Assembly (NCBI RefSeq): GCF_030143245.1
Contig: NZ_JARJNS010000006.1
Span: forward strand, 1 to 64,000
Origin: Rhabdaerophilum sp. SD176
GTDB lineage: Bacteria; Pseudomonadota; Alphaproteobacteria; Rhizobiales; Beijerinckiaceae
Reading direction: 5' to 3'
Length of the DNA stretch: 64,000 nucleotides
A program made the position numbers and the translations under genes. The notes under the pieces were generated by a model, which saw only the letters and a program-made list of their open reading frames with translations, searched no databases and was not told where the DNA came from. This document shows positions 17,268-26,727 of this stretch, piece by piece; the stretch's first letter is position 1; each line of letters starts with the position of its first letter.

Positions 17268-18241
17268 TGCTCGGCTTCATGATCCAGCGCCTGCTGCAGG
17301 CCTTGGTGGTGATGCTGGTCATCTCCGCGCTGGTCTTCATCGGCGTCTATGCGGTCGGGAACCCGATCGACGTGCTGATCTCGCCCGATGCCACGCAGCA
17401 GATCCGCGAAGAGGCCATCCGGGCCTACGGGCTCGACCAGCCGCTCTGGAAACAATATCTCGACTTCCTCGCGCGGCTCATCCGCGGCGATTTCGGCCGC
17501 TCCTTCATCTACAACATGCCGGTGCTCGACCTCATCGCCTCGCGCGTTCCGGCGACGCTGGAACTGACGCTCGTCGCCGTGCTCGGCGCGACCTTTCTCG
17601 GCGTTCCGCTGGGCATGTATGCCGGCTACCGGCCTGACAGCGTGCTGGCCAAGATCATCATGACCGTATCGATCTTCGGCTTCTCGGTGCCGACCTTCTG
17701 GATCGGCCTCGTGCTGATTTTCACCTTCGCGGTCCAGCTCGGCTGGCTGCCCGCTGGCAACCGCGGCGAGACGGCCATGCTGTTCGGCGTGGAATGGAGC
17801 CTGCTGACCGCGAATGGCTGGCTGCATCTGTTGCTGCCGGCGCTGAATCTCTCGCTGTTCAAATTCGCGATGATGGTCCGGCTGGCGCGGGCCGGAACAC
17901 GCGAGACCATGCTGTCCGACACGGTGCGCTTTGCGCGGGCGGCGGGCGAAAGCGAGTTCACCATCCTCCGGCGACATGTGCTGCGGCTGATCTCGATCCC
18001 GATCGTGACCGTGTTCGGGCTCGAATTCGGCTCAACCATGGCCTTCGCCGTGGTCACGGAGACAATCTTCTCCTGGCCCGGAGTCGGGAAGCTGATCATC
18101 GATTCCATTTCCTCGCTCGACCGCCCCGTCATGGTCGCCTACCTGATGCTGGTCGCGTTCTTCTTCATCGTCATCAACCTGCTGGTCGACCTCTCCTACG
18201 CCGCATTGGATCCGCGGTTGCGGACAAGGAGAGCGACATGA
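17267..18241 (+). CDS. peptide-type ABC transporter permease (DppB-like)
   Basis: This 324-residue inner-membrane permease subunit has six predicted membrane helices. The N-terminal helix 5-25 is followed by the family segment LGLDQPLWKQYLDF-like (here YGLDQPLWKQYLDF) and a periplasmic loop. The EAA loop is RAGTRETMLSDTVRFARAAG near 205-225, and the C-terminal block reads ETIFSWPGVGKLIIDSI. It overlaps the upstream amidohydrolase gene by one base and the DppC-like gene by four. With the next three genes and the divergent binding protein at 14219 it makes a complete importer. Confidence 0.9.
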   Translation: MLGFMIQRLLQALVVMLVISALVFIGVYAVGNPIDVLISPDATQQIREEAIRAYGLDQPLWKQYLDFLARLIRGDFGRSFIYNMPVLDLIASRVPATLELTLVAVLGATFLGVPLGMYAGYRPDSVLAKIIMTVSIFGFSVPTFWIGLVLIFTFAVQLGWLPAGNRGETAMLFGVEWSLLTANGWLHLLLPALNLSLFKFAMMVRLARAGTRETMLSDTVRFARAAGESEFTILRRHVLRLISIPIVTVFGLEFGSTMAFAVVTETIFSWPGVGKLIIDSISSLDRPVMVAYLMLVAFFFIVINLLVDLSYAALDPRLRTRRAT

Positions 18242-19116
18242 GCGCGACAACGCCCCTCGCCCGCTTCTGGGATGATTTCCGCGCCAACACCCTGGCCGTC
18301 ATCGCGCTCGGCGTTGTGATCATCATTGTCCTGATCGCCCTGGCTGCGCCGCTGATTGCGCCGCAGAATCCCTATGACCTCGCCACCCTCGTGCTGACCG
18401 ATGCACGACGCCCGCCGGGCTTTGTCGGCTCGAAGGGCTTCACGCATTGGCTCGGCACTGACGCGCAGGGGCGTGACCTGCTTTCGGCCATTCTCTACGG
18501 GCTGCGGATCTCGATCCAGATCGGGATCCTTGCCGGGGCGATCGCGTTTGCCATCGGAGCGACGCTCGGCACGTTCGCCGCCTATTTCGGCGGGCGGATC
18601 GAGGCGCTGATCATGCGGATCATCGATCTGCAGCTCTCTTTCCCAGCCATCCTGCTGGCGCTGGTACTGGCGGCCCTGCTGGGACAGGGCAAAGGGCCGC
18701 TGATCGCCGCGCTGGTGACGGCCCAATATGCCTATTTCGCCCGCACGGCGCATGGCGCGGCCTCGGCGGAGCGTTCGAAGGAGTATGTCGAGGCAGCCCT
18801 CTCGACGCCGCTCTCCCCGCGCCGGGTGGTGTTCCGCCATATCCTGCCGAATTGCATGCCGCCGCTGATCGTTGTGGCCACGGTGCAGATCGCCAATTCG
18901 ATTGCTCTCGAAGCGACGCTTTCGTTCCTCGGGCTCGGCCTGCCGGTCAGCGAGCCTTCGCTTGGCATGCTGATCGCCAATGGCTTCCAGTACATGCTCT
19001 CGGGCCGATACTGGATTTCGATCTATCCCGGCGTGGCGCTGATCATCCTGATCGTCGCGATCAATCTCGTCGGCGACCAGATCCGCGATCAGCTCAATCC
19101 GAGGTTGCGCCGATGA
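18238..19116 (+). CDS. peptide-type ABC transporter permease (DppC-like)
   Basis: This 292-residue second permease subunit pairs with the DppB-like protein before it. It shows the OppC N-terminal helix (LAVIALGVVIIIVLIALAAP), the HWLGTDAQGRDLLSAILYG motif typical of DppC/OppC, and the late block LEATLSFLGLGLPVSEPSLG. The ATG lies in an ATGA overlap with the previous gene and the stop overlaps the ATPase start in the same way, so the four genes are translationally coupled. Confidence 0.9.
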   Translation: MSATTPLARFWDDFRANTLAVIALGVVIIIVLIALAAPLIAPQNPYDLATLVLTDARRPPGFVGSKGFTHWLGTDAQGRDLLSAILYGLRISIQIGILAGAIAFAIGATLGTFAAYFGGRIEALIMRIIDLQLSFPAILLALVLAALLGQGKGPLIAALVTAQYAYFARTAHGAASAERSKEYVEAALSTPLSPRRVVFRHILPNCMPPLIVVATVQIANSIALEATLSFLGLGLPVSEPSLGMLIANGFQYMLSGRYWISIYPGVALIILIVAINLVGDQIRDQLNPRLRR

Positions 19117-20083
19117 ATCCGCTCCTCGAGGTCCGTGACCTGAAAACACAGTTCGCCACCCGAAACGGACCGCTCAAGGCGGTGGACGGGGTGAGTTTCT
19201 CGCTGGAAGAGGGCGAAATCATCGGCCTCGTTGGCGAATCCGGCTCCGGCAAGAGCGTCACCGGCTTTTCGCTGCTCGGTCTCATCGATCCGCCCGGCCG
19301 GATCACCGGTGGCTCGGTCAAGCTGATGGGCCGCGAGCTGGTTGGCCTGCCGCCTTCGGATCTCCGGAAAATCCGTGGCCGGGAGATCTCGATGGTCTTC
19401 CAGGACCCGTCGGCGACGCTGAACCCGGTCCTCACGATCGGCATGCAGATGCGGCTGGCGCTCGAGGCGCATGAGCGGATCGGCGAGGCTGCCGCGCGCG
19501 AGCGTTCTGCCGCCGTCCTCAACCGGGTGGGGATTCCGGACGCAGCACGGCGGCTCGATGCCCATCCGCACCAGTTTTCCGGCGGCATGCGCCAGCGCGT
19601 GGCCATTGCCATCGCGCTGCTGAACCGGCCGCGGCTCATCATCTGCGATGAGCCGACCACGGCGCTTGATGTGTCGATCCAGGCGCAGATCCTGACCGAA
19701 ATGCGCAGCCTCGCCGAGGAAATGCGCACGGCGATGATCTGGATCAGCCATGATCTCGCAACCGTCTCGTCCATCGCCAGCCGCCTGCTGGTCATGTATG
19801 CAGGCCGGATCATCGAGGAAGGTCCTGTCGCGGCGGTCCTGCGCCAGCCACGCCATCCCTATACGGCGGGTCTGCTGGCCTCCCTGCCCGCCCGCGCCGA
19901 GCCGGGTACCGATCTCGTGCAGATTCCCGGCTCCACCCCCTCGCTTTTTGACCTGCCACCGGGCTGCGCCTTCCAGCCGCGCTGCAGCTACCGGACACCG
20001 GAATGCAGCGTGACGCCTGACCTTGTGGCCGCCGGAACCGGCCGCAGCCATCGCTGCCACCATCCGCTCGGGGAGATCCCGGC

Positions 20084-20087
<4 letters not shown>
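19113..20087 (+). CDS. peptide-type ABC transporter ATPase (DppD/OppD-like)
   Basis: This 324-residue cytoplasmic ATPase powers the adjacent permeases. It has Walker A GESGSGKS near 40, the signature SGGMRQRV near 158, Walker [13 protein letters not shown] near 178 and the switch His in WISHDL. The C-terminal oligopeptide/dipeptide domain has the four-cysteine pattern of OppD-type ATPases (GCAFQPRCSYRTPEC), which in related proteins holds an Fe-S cluster. ATG 19113 overlaps the previous stop by four bases. Confidence 0.92.
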
Positions 20088-21079
<992 letters not shown>

Positions 21080-21082
21080 CGC

Positions 21083-21973
21083 ATGGAACCCTGGGAATGG
21101 AGCGAGGCGGAATGGCGCCGTCGGGTCAATCAGGTCCGGGCAGGCCGTTCGCTGAAGCCGGCGCGATGGCCCGGCGGCAAGCGCTGCGCTGTCGCCCTGT
21201 CCTTTGACAGTGACCACGAGACCAATGAACTGCGTGACGGCGGCATTTCTGTCGGGCGGATGTCCTGGGGGCAATATGGCAATCGCGTCGGCGTGCCGAA
21301 GATCCTCGAGATCCTGCGCCGGGAAAACGTGCCGGCCACGTTCTTCGTTCCTGCCGTGGCCGCCCTGCTCTATCCGGACGAGCAGCGCCGCGTGGTGGCC
21401 GAAGGACACGAGATCGGCCTGCATGGCTGGATCCACGAGCTGAATTCGGTCCTGCCGGAGCCTGTCGAACGCGACCTGCATTTCCGGGCCGCAGATACCC
21501 TGACCACAATTACCGGCATGCGTCCGGAGGGGATGCGGACGCCGTCCTGGGATTTCTCGCCGGCGACGCTGAAGATCCAGCGGGAGTTGGGCCTTCTCTA
21601 CGATTCCTCGCTGATGGCCGACAATGATCCCTATGAATTGCTGGAAGACGGGAAGCCGACGGGGATCGTGGAACTGCCCGTCGAGTGGATCCGCGATGAT
21701 GCGCCCTATTTCAACATGAACCGCTTCCAGGCGCTGCGGCCCTACACGCCGCCGACGGCCGTGCTCGACATTTTCCTGCGCGAATTCGAAGGTGCCTATG
21801 CAGAAAACGGGCTCTTCCTGCTGACCATGCATCCGCATGTTACCGGCTACCGCTCACGCCTCTTCATTCTCGAGGAGCTGATCCGTGCCGCCAAAGCCAA
21901 GGGCGATTGCTGGTTCGCCACCCATGCCGAGATCGCGCGCCACTGCGCCGACCAAGGCGGGATTGCAAGATAA
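21083..21973 (+). CDS. polysaccharide deacetylase-family hydrolase (PgdA/cyclic-imidase-like)
   Basis: This 296-residue cytoplasmic protein has a NodB-type barrel. Metal ligands are Asp42/Asp44 (LSFDSDHE) and His114-x3-His118 (GLHGWIHE); TPSWDFSP and TMHPHVTGYRSR supply further family blocks. The layout (VPKILEILRRENVPATFF, YDSSLMADNDPYEL, VELPVEWIRDD) closely recalls Helicobacter PgdA, whose nearest enzymatic relatives are cyclic imide hydrolases and PuuE allantoinase rather than sugar deacetylases. No signal peptide is visible, which also argues against peptidoglycan as substrate. Between two importers and beside an amidohydrolase, hydrolysis of a cyclic imide or ureide is my preferred inference; a direct assay would decide. 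Confidence 0.8.
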   Translation: MEPWEWSEAEWRRRVNQVRAGRSLKPARWPGGKRCAVALSFDSDHETNELRDGGISVGRMSWGQYGNRVGVPKILEILRRENVPATFFVPAVAALLYPDEQRRVVAEGHEIGLHGWIHELNSVLPEPVERDLHFRAADTLTTITGMRPEGMRTPSWDFSPATLKIQRELGLLYDSSLMADNDPYELLEDGKPTGIVELPVEWIRDDAPYFNMNRFQALRPYTPPTAVLDIFLREFEGAYAENGLFLLTMHPHVTGYRSRLFILEELIRAAKAKGDCWFATHAEIARHCADQGGIAR

Positions 21974-21996
21974 TTATGTATAACGAATATTGTCCG
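21971..21996 (+). promoter_or_regulatory. AT-rich island, possible internal promoter or operator
   Basis: Within the only sizeable gap (120 bases) of the series, the stretch TAATTATGTATAACGAATAT is strikingly AT-rich for this DNA. It contains TATAAC at 21979-21984 and the small palindrome TTAT-GT-ATAA. I find no good -35 at the right distance, so it may be an operator or an activated promoter for the genes from 22094 on. Confidence 0.3.
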
Positions 21997-22093
21997 ATCG
22001 TGATCGTGCCTTATCTCCCCCCGCTTCCGCAGCGGTTCCGACCGCCCGGACCCGGGTTTCGCCAGCCTTGCCGTTTGTGAAGGACCCCGTGCC

Positions 22094-23935
22094 ATGAGTT
22101 TCATCAATCCCGCCCGCTTCACCACGCGGCCGGAAATCACCGGGACCTTCGGGGTCGTGGCCTCGACCCACTGGATCGCGACGGCGGTGGGCATGGGAAT
22201 CCTCGAGCGCGACGGCAATGCCTTCGATGCCGGCGTGGCAACGGCTTTCACGCTGCAGATTGTCGAACCACATCTCAACGGGCCCGGTGGTGACGTGCCG
22301 ATCATGGTCCATTCTGCCGGCAAGGGGCAGACGGAAGTGATCTGCGGCCAAGGCGTGGCGCCGGCCGGGTTGACCATCGCGCATTGCCGGGCGCTGGGGC
22401 TGGACCTTGTTCCCGGCACAGGGCTGCTGGCCCCTTGCGTGCCGGGCACATTCGACGCCTACATGCTCCTCCTGCGCGACTACGGCACGATGTCGCTTCG
22501 GGCGGTGCTTGAGCCCGCGATTTCCTATGCGCGGCACGGCTATCCGCTGATCGAGCGGATCGTGGCGACGATCCGGACCGTTGAAGCGCTGTTCCGCGAG
22601 CATTGGAAGACCTCCGCTGATCTCTATTTGCCGGGCGGTCGATTGCCCCTTCCCGGCAGCCGGTTCCGGAACCCTGCCTTGGCCGATACCTACGAGCGCC
22701 TGCTGCGCGAGGCCGAAGCCGGCGGCGGTGGCCGCGAGGCCGTCATCGAGCGGGCGCGCAAGATCTGGTCGCAGGGCTTCATTGCCGAGGCGATCGACCT
22801 GTTCTGCCGGACCCAGGACGTCATGGATGTTTCAGGCCGTGCCCATCGCGGCGTGCTCAACGGGGATGACATGGCCCGCTGGAAGGCCAGCGTCGAACGG
22901 CCGGCCGAATACCAGTACGGGCGCTATACGGTCCAGAAGCCTGGCGCGTGGTGCCAGGGGATTGCCACCTTGCAGCAACTGGCCCTGCTCAAGGGCTTCG
23001 ATCTTGACGGGCTCGATCCGGCCGGACCGGATTTCATCCATCTCCAGGTCGAGGCCGCCAAGCTCGCCTTTGCCGACCGCGATACCTTCCTCGGCGATCC
23101 CGACCATGTGACGGTGCCGCTCGGGACACTTCTTTCGGACGCCTACAATGTCCAGCGGCGGACCCTCATCACCGACCGGGCCTCACACGAGCAGCGGCCG
23201 GGAGTCATTCCCGGTTTCGGCGGCGCGATGGCGGTGAAGGCCGTTACCGGGCCGCGTCAGGCCGTCAGTGCCGGGGGCGCGGGGGAACCGACGGTGGGCG
23301 ATATCCATACCGGCCATGGCGCCGGCGAGGTGGTCGAGCCCAATGGCATCACTCGCGGCGATACCGTGCATTTCGACATTATCGACCGTCATGGCAACAT
23401 GATCGCGGCGACTCCCTCCGGCGGCTGGCTGCAATCCTCACCGGTCATTCCCGAACTCGGGTTCTGCCTCGGCTCGCGCGCCCAGATGTTCATGCTGGAC
23501 GAGAGCCATCCCGCGGCGCTCGGCCTGGGCCGGCGGCCGCGTACCACGCTCTCGCCCACCATGGCCCTGCGCGACGGGAAGCCATATCTCGCCTGGGGTT
23601 CGCCGGGCGGGGACCAGCAGGACCAATGGATTCCGCAGATGTTCCTCAGGCATGTCCATTCCGGCATGAACCTGCAGGAAGCCATCGACGCCCCGGCCTG
23701 GCATACCGAGCATTTCCCGACCTCGTTCTGGCCGCGTACGGCCCGGCCGGGGGTGATCGTTGTGGAATCCCGCGTTTCGAAAACTACCATCGCCGAGCTG
23801 GAACGGCGCGGCCATATCGTCGAGATCGGACCGGAATGGTCCGAGGGGCGGTTGGTTGCGGCCTCGCAGGACGGGGAGTTTCTGCGCGCCGCCGCCAATC
23901 CGCGGGGCATGCAGGGCTATGCGGCTGGCCGGTAG
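22094..23935 (+). CDS. gamma-glutamyltransferase family Ntn hydrolase
   Basis: This 613-residue member of the GGT family cleaves itself to expose an N-terminal threonine and then hydrolyses or transfers gamma-glutamyl or related acyl groups. The likely nucleophile is Thr424 in RGDTVHFDIID, giving large and small subunits of about 423 and 190 residues. RRPRTTLSPTMALRDGKP and WGSPGGDQQDQW correspond to the small-subunit substrate loop. No signal peptide is present at ATG 22094, so a cytoplasmic enzyme is likely, unlike classical periplasmic GGT. Close relatives include cephalosporin acylase-like and oxamate-type amidohydrolases, so the acyl group is uncertain. It is followed nine bases later by the DUF1028 gene. 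Confidence 0.83.
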   Translation: MSFINPARFTTRPEITGTFGVVASTHWIATAVGMGILERDGNAFDAGVATAFTLQIVEPHLNGPGGDVPIMVHSAGKGQTEVICGQGVAPAGLTIAHCRALGLDLVPGTGLLAPCVPGTFDAYMLLLRDYGTMSLRAVLEPAISYARHGYPLIERIVATIRTVEALFREHWKTSADLYLPGGRLPLPGSRFRNPALADTYERLLREAEAGGGGREAVIERARKIWSQGFIAEAIDLFCRTQDVMDVSGRAHRGVLNGDDMARWKASVERPAEYQYGRYTVQKPGAWCQGIATLQQLALLKGFDLDGLDPAGPDFIHLQVEAAKLAFADRDTFLGDPDHVTVPLGTLLSDAYNVQRRTLITDRASHEQRPGVIPGFGGAMAVKAVTGPRQAVSAGGAGEPTVGDIHTGHGAGEVVEPNGITRGDTVHFDIIDRHGNMIAATPSGGWLQSSPVIPELGFCLGSRAQMFMLDESHPAALGLGRRPRTTLSPTMALRDGKPYLAWGSPGGDQQDQWIPQMFLRHVHSGMNLQEAIDAPAWHTEHFPTSFWPRTARPGVIVVESRVSKTTIAELERRGHIVEIGPEWSEGRLVAASQDGEFLRAAANPRGMQGYAAGR

Positions 23936-23944
23936 GAGGCACGG

Positions 23945-24661
23945 ATGACCTGGTCCATCATTGCCAAGGATGCGACTACCGGACAGATCGGCATTGCCGT
24001 CTCGACCTGTGCCTTCGCGGTCGGGGCCCGCGTGCCCTTCATCGAAACCGGGACGGGGGCCATCGCAAGCCAGGCCTTCGTCAACCCGTTCTATGGCTTG
24101 CGCGGGATGGCGCTGCTCCGGGCCGGCGCGACCGCGCAGCAGGCGCTCGACATCCTGACCGCGCAGGATGAAGGCCGGGGCCAGCGGCAAGCGCATATCC
24201 GGGATCATGCCGGGCGGATTGCCGCATATACCGGGGCGGATTGCGTGCCCTGGTGCGGGCATCTCGTCCGCGAGACGTTCTCTGTGGCCGGCAACATGCT
24301 GGCCGGGCCGGAGGTGATCGCCGAAACGGCGCGCGTCTTCGAAGGCCGGACTGACCTGCCGTTCGCGAAACGGCTGATCGCCGCGCTGAAGGCCGGCGAG
24401 GCCGCGGGCGGTGACAAGCGCGGGAAGCAATCCGCCGCGCTGCTGATCCATGATGACGAGGAATATGCCCTGTTCGATCTTCGCGTCGATGACCATGCCG
24501 ATCCCCTCGCCGAGCTGGAGCGGCTGGAACGCGTCGCCCATGAGCGCTACCTTCATTACCGAAAGGTCATGCCCCGGCGGGGTGACCCGTCCGGCGTGAC
24601 CAACCGGGACGACATCGAACGGCTTATCGCACAGTCGATTGCCGCGGAGGCGCAGGGATGA
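23945..24661 (+). CDS. DUF1028 domain-containing protein (Ntn-hydrolase-like)
   Basis: This 238-residue protein matches DUF1028 over its whole length: MTWSIIAKDATTGQIGIAVS at the start, GTGAIASQAFVNPFYG, then QRQAHIRDHAGRIAAYTG and FSVAGNMLAGPEVI. The family has an Ntn-hydrolase-like fold with no settled activity, and is often found near GGT-like enzymes and peptide importers. The gene lies nine bases after the GGT-like gene and overlaps the next ATPase by four. That linkage suggests it acts on the same imported compound, but its reaction is unknown. Confidence 0.85.
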   Translation: MTWSIIAKDATTGQIGIAVSTCAFAVGARVPFIETGTGAIASQAFVNPFYGLRGMALLRAGATAQQALDILTAQDEGRGQRQAHIRDHAGRIAAYTGADCVPWCGHLVRETFSVAGNMLAGPEVIAETARVFEGRTDLPFAKRLIAALKAGEAAGGDKRGKQSAALLIHDDEEYALFDLRVDDHADPLAELERLERVAHERYLHYRKVMPRRGDPSGVTNRDDIERLIAQSIAAEAQG

Positions 24662-25641
24662 GCGCGCTTCTGCAGGTCGAGAACCTGACCGTCAGCTTCG
24701 GCACCCCAAATGGTGGCCGGATCCTTGCGGTCGACGGGCTCAGCTTCGACCTGCAACCCGGACGCACGCTCGGCATTGTTGGCGAATCCGGCTCCGGCAA
24801 GAGCGTGACGTCACTGGCCGTGATGGGCCTGCTCCAGAAGGGTGCGGCGCGGATCGGCGGCCGGATCCGCTTCCGGGAGGACAGCCTGCTCGATGCTCCG
24901 GCTGACCGGTTGCGCGACCTGCGGGGCAACCGGATGGCGATGATTTTCCAGGAGCCGATGACCTCGCTCAATCCCTCGCACCGGATCGGCGACCAGATTG
25001 CCGAAGCGGTGGTCCGCCATCGCGGATGGAGCCGGGAGGCGGCCTGGGCCCATGCGGTGGAGATGCTGCGCAAGGTGCGTATTCCCGAGCCGGAGGCGCG
25101 GGCGGCCGATTACCCGCACAAGCTCTCGGGTGGCATGCGCCAGCGCGCGATGATCGCCATGGCGCTGGCCTGCGATCCGGAATTGCTGATCGCCGACGAG
25201 CCGACCACTGCGCTCGACGTGACGATCCAGGCGCAGATTCTCGAGCTTCTTCAGGATCTTCGTCGCGAGACAGGCGCGGCGGTGATCCTGATCACCCATG
25301 ATCTCGGCGTCGTGGCCGAAGTGGTGGACGAAGTGCTCGTCATGTATGCGGGCCAGGTGGTTGAACGGGCCAGCGTCGGGGCGCTATTCACCCTGCCGCA
25401 GCATCCCTATACGCTCGGTCTGCTGGGCTCGATCCCACGGCTCGACCACCGCAAGGAGCGGCTGGCGGCGATTTCCGGCGCCGTGCCCGATATGAGCGAC
25501 CCGCCGCCGGGCTGCCGCTTCGCCGCGCGCTGCCCCTTCGCCGATGCACGTTGCCGGGCCGAGGCCCCGCCTCTTGCGGCAATCGGCCCTGATCGCTTCT
25601 CCCGCTGCTGGAAGGCGCCGCTGGAGGAGCTTGCCGCATGA
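24658..25641 (+). CDS. peptide-type ABC transporter ATPase (OppD-like), second system
   Basis: This 327-residue ATPase belongs to the second importer of the locus. Walker A is [11 protein letters not shown], the Q-loop [16 protein letters not shown], the signature SGGMRQRA, Walker [14 protein letters not shown] and the switch LITHDLGVV. The C-terminal Cys motif is [15 protein letters not shown]. Sequence differences from the first DppD-like protein show it is not a recent copy. It overlaps the DUF1028 gene and the next ATPase by four bases each. Confidence 0.92.
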   Translation: MSALLQVENLTVSFGTPNGGRILAVDGLSFDLQPGRTLGIVGESGSGKSVTSLAVMGLLQKGAARIGGRIRFREDSLLDAPADRLRDLRGNRMAMIFQEPMTSLNPSHRIGDQIAEAVVRHRGWSREAAWAHAVEMLRKVRIPEPEARAADYPHKLSGGMRQRAMIAMALACDPELLIADEPTTALDVTIQAQILELLQDLRRETGAAVILITHDLGVVAEVVDEVLVMYAGQVVERASVGALFTLPQHPYTLGLLGSIPRLDHRKERLAAISGAVPDMSDPPPGCRFAARCPFADARCRAEAPPLAAIGPDRFSRCWKAPLEELAA

Positions 25642-26726
25642 ATGCCCTGCTCGATGCCCGCGGCCTCTCCAAGCGCTTCGTCGCCCGGACCAATGTGTTC
25701 GGGAAGCCAACGGCGCATGTCCAGGCGGTCGATGGCGTCGATCTTGCGCTGGAAGCCGGGGAAACACTGGCGCTGGTCGGGGAATCCGGCTGCGGCAAAT
25801 CGACACTCGGCCGGATGCTGATGCGGTTGATCGAGCCCAGCGGCGGCTCGCTGCATTTCAATGACCGCGACCTGCTGGCGCTGGATGATGATGCCATGCG
25901 GCATCTGCGGCGCGAGATCCAGATCATCTTCCAGGATCCGTTCGCCTCGCTCAATCCGCGCATGTCCGTCGGCGAGGCGATTGCCGAGCCCCTGCTGCTG
26001 CACGGGATCGTGCCGCCCGGCCAGCGGGCGGAGCGGGTGGCGAGCCTGCTGGAAACTGTCGGGCTGCGGCCGGAGCATGCGGCACGCTATCCGCATGAAT
26101 TCTCCGGCGGGCAGCGGCAGCGTGTCGTGATCGCCCGGGCCTTGGCCAGCGAACCGCGCCTGATCATCTGCGACGAACCCGTCTCGGCACTGGATGTCTC
26201 GATCCGGGCGCAGATCCTCAACCTGTTGCGCGACCTGCAGCGCCGGCTTGGGCTGGCGATGGTTTTCATCAGCCATGACCTTGCTGTGGTAAAGCATATC
26301 GCTGACCGCGTGGCGGTGATGTATCTCGGCCGGATCGTCGAGATCGGCCCGGCCGATGCCGTGTTTGCGAGGCCGCTCCACCCCTACACGCATGCCCTGC
26401 TTTCGGCGATCCCGATGGCGAGCGCCACGCGCCGGGGCCGGCGGATTGTGCTCGAGGGCGATGTGCCGAGCCCTCTCAACCCACCGCCGGGCTGCCATCT
26501 GCATCGTCGTTGCCCGCATGCACAGCAGCAGTGCCGCACGGCCATCCCCGTGCTGTCCGGCGAAGCTGGCCACCGTGTTGCTTGCCATTTCGCCAAGGAT
26601 ATCCCGCTCGATCCGGAGCTTCTCCCGCGCGAGACCGACCCGGATCCGCGTCTTTCCCGCCTGCTCTCGGCCTTCGAGGCCGGGACAAACCGTGCCTTGA
26701 TCGCCCCTGACCCTTCGGAGACCTGA
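25638..26726 (+). CDS. peptide-type ABC transporter ATPase (OppF-like), second system
   Basis: This 362-residue partner ATPase has Walker A GESGCGKST near 55, QDPFASLNPRMSVG, signature SGGQRQRV, Walker B ICDEPVSALDVS and FISHDLAVV. The C-terminal Cys motif is GCHLHRRCPHAQQQC. The C-terminus runs about 30 residues past that of the first DppF-like protein. It overlaps the OppD-like gene by four bases and the binding-protein gene starts one base after its stop. Confidence 0.92.
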   Translation: MNALLDARGLSKRFVARTNVFGKPTAHVQAVDGVDLALEAGETLALVGESGCGKSTLGRMLMRLIEPSGGSLHFNDRDLLALDDDAMRHLRREIQIIFQDPFASLNPRMSVGEAIAEPLLLHGIVPPGQRAERVASLLETVGLRPEHAARYPHEFSGGQRQRVVIARALASEPRLIICDEPVSALDVSIRAQILNLLRDLQRRLGLAMVFISHDLAVVKHIADRVAVMYLGRIVEIGPADAVFARPLHPYTHALLSAIPMASATRRGRRIVLEGDVPSPLNPPPGCHLHRRCPHAQQQCRTAIPVLSGEAGHRVACHFAKDIPLDPELLPRETDPDPRLSRLLSAFEAGTNRALIAPDPSET

Positions 26727-26727
26727 C

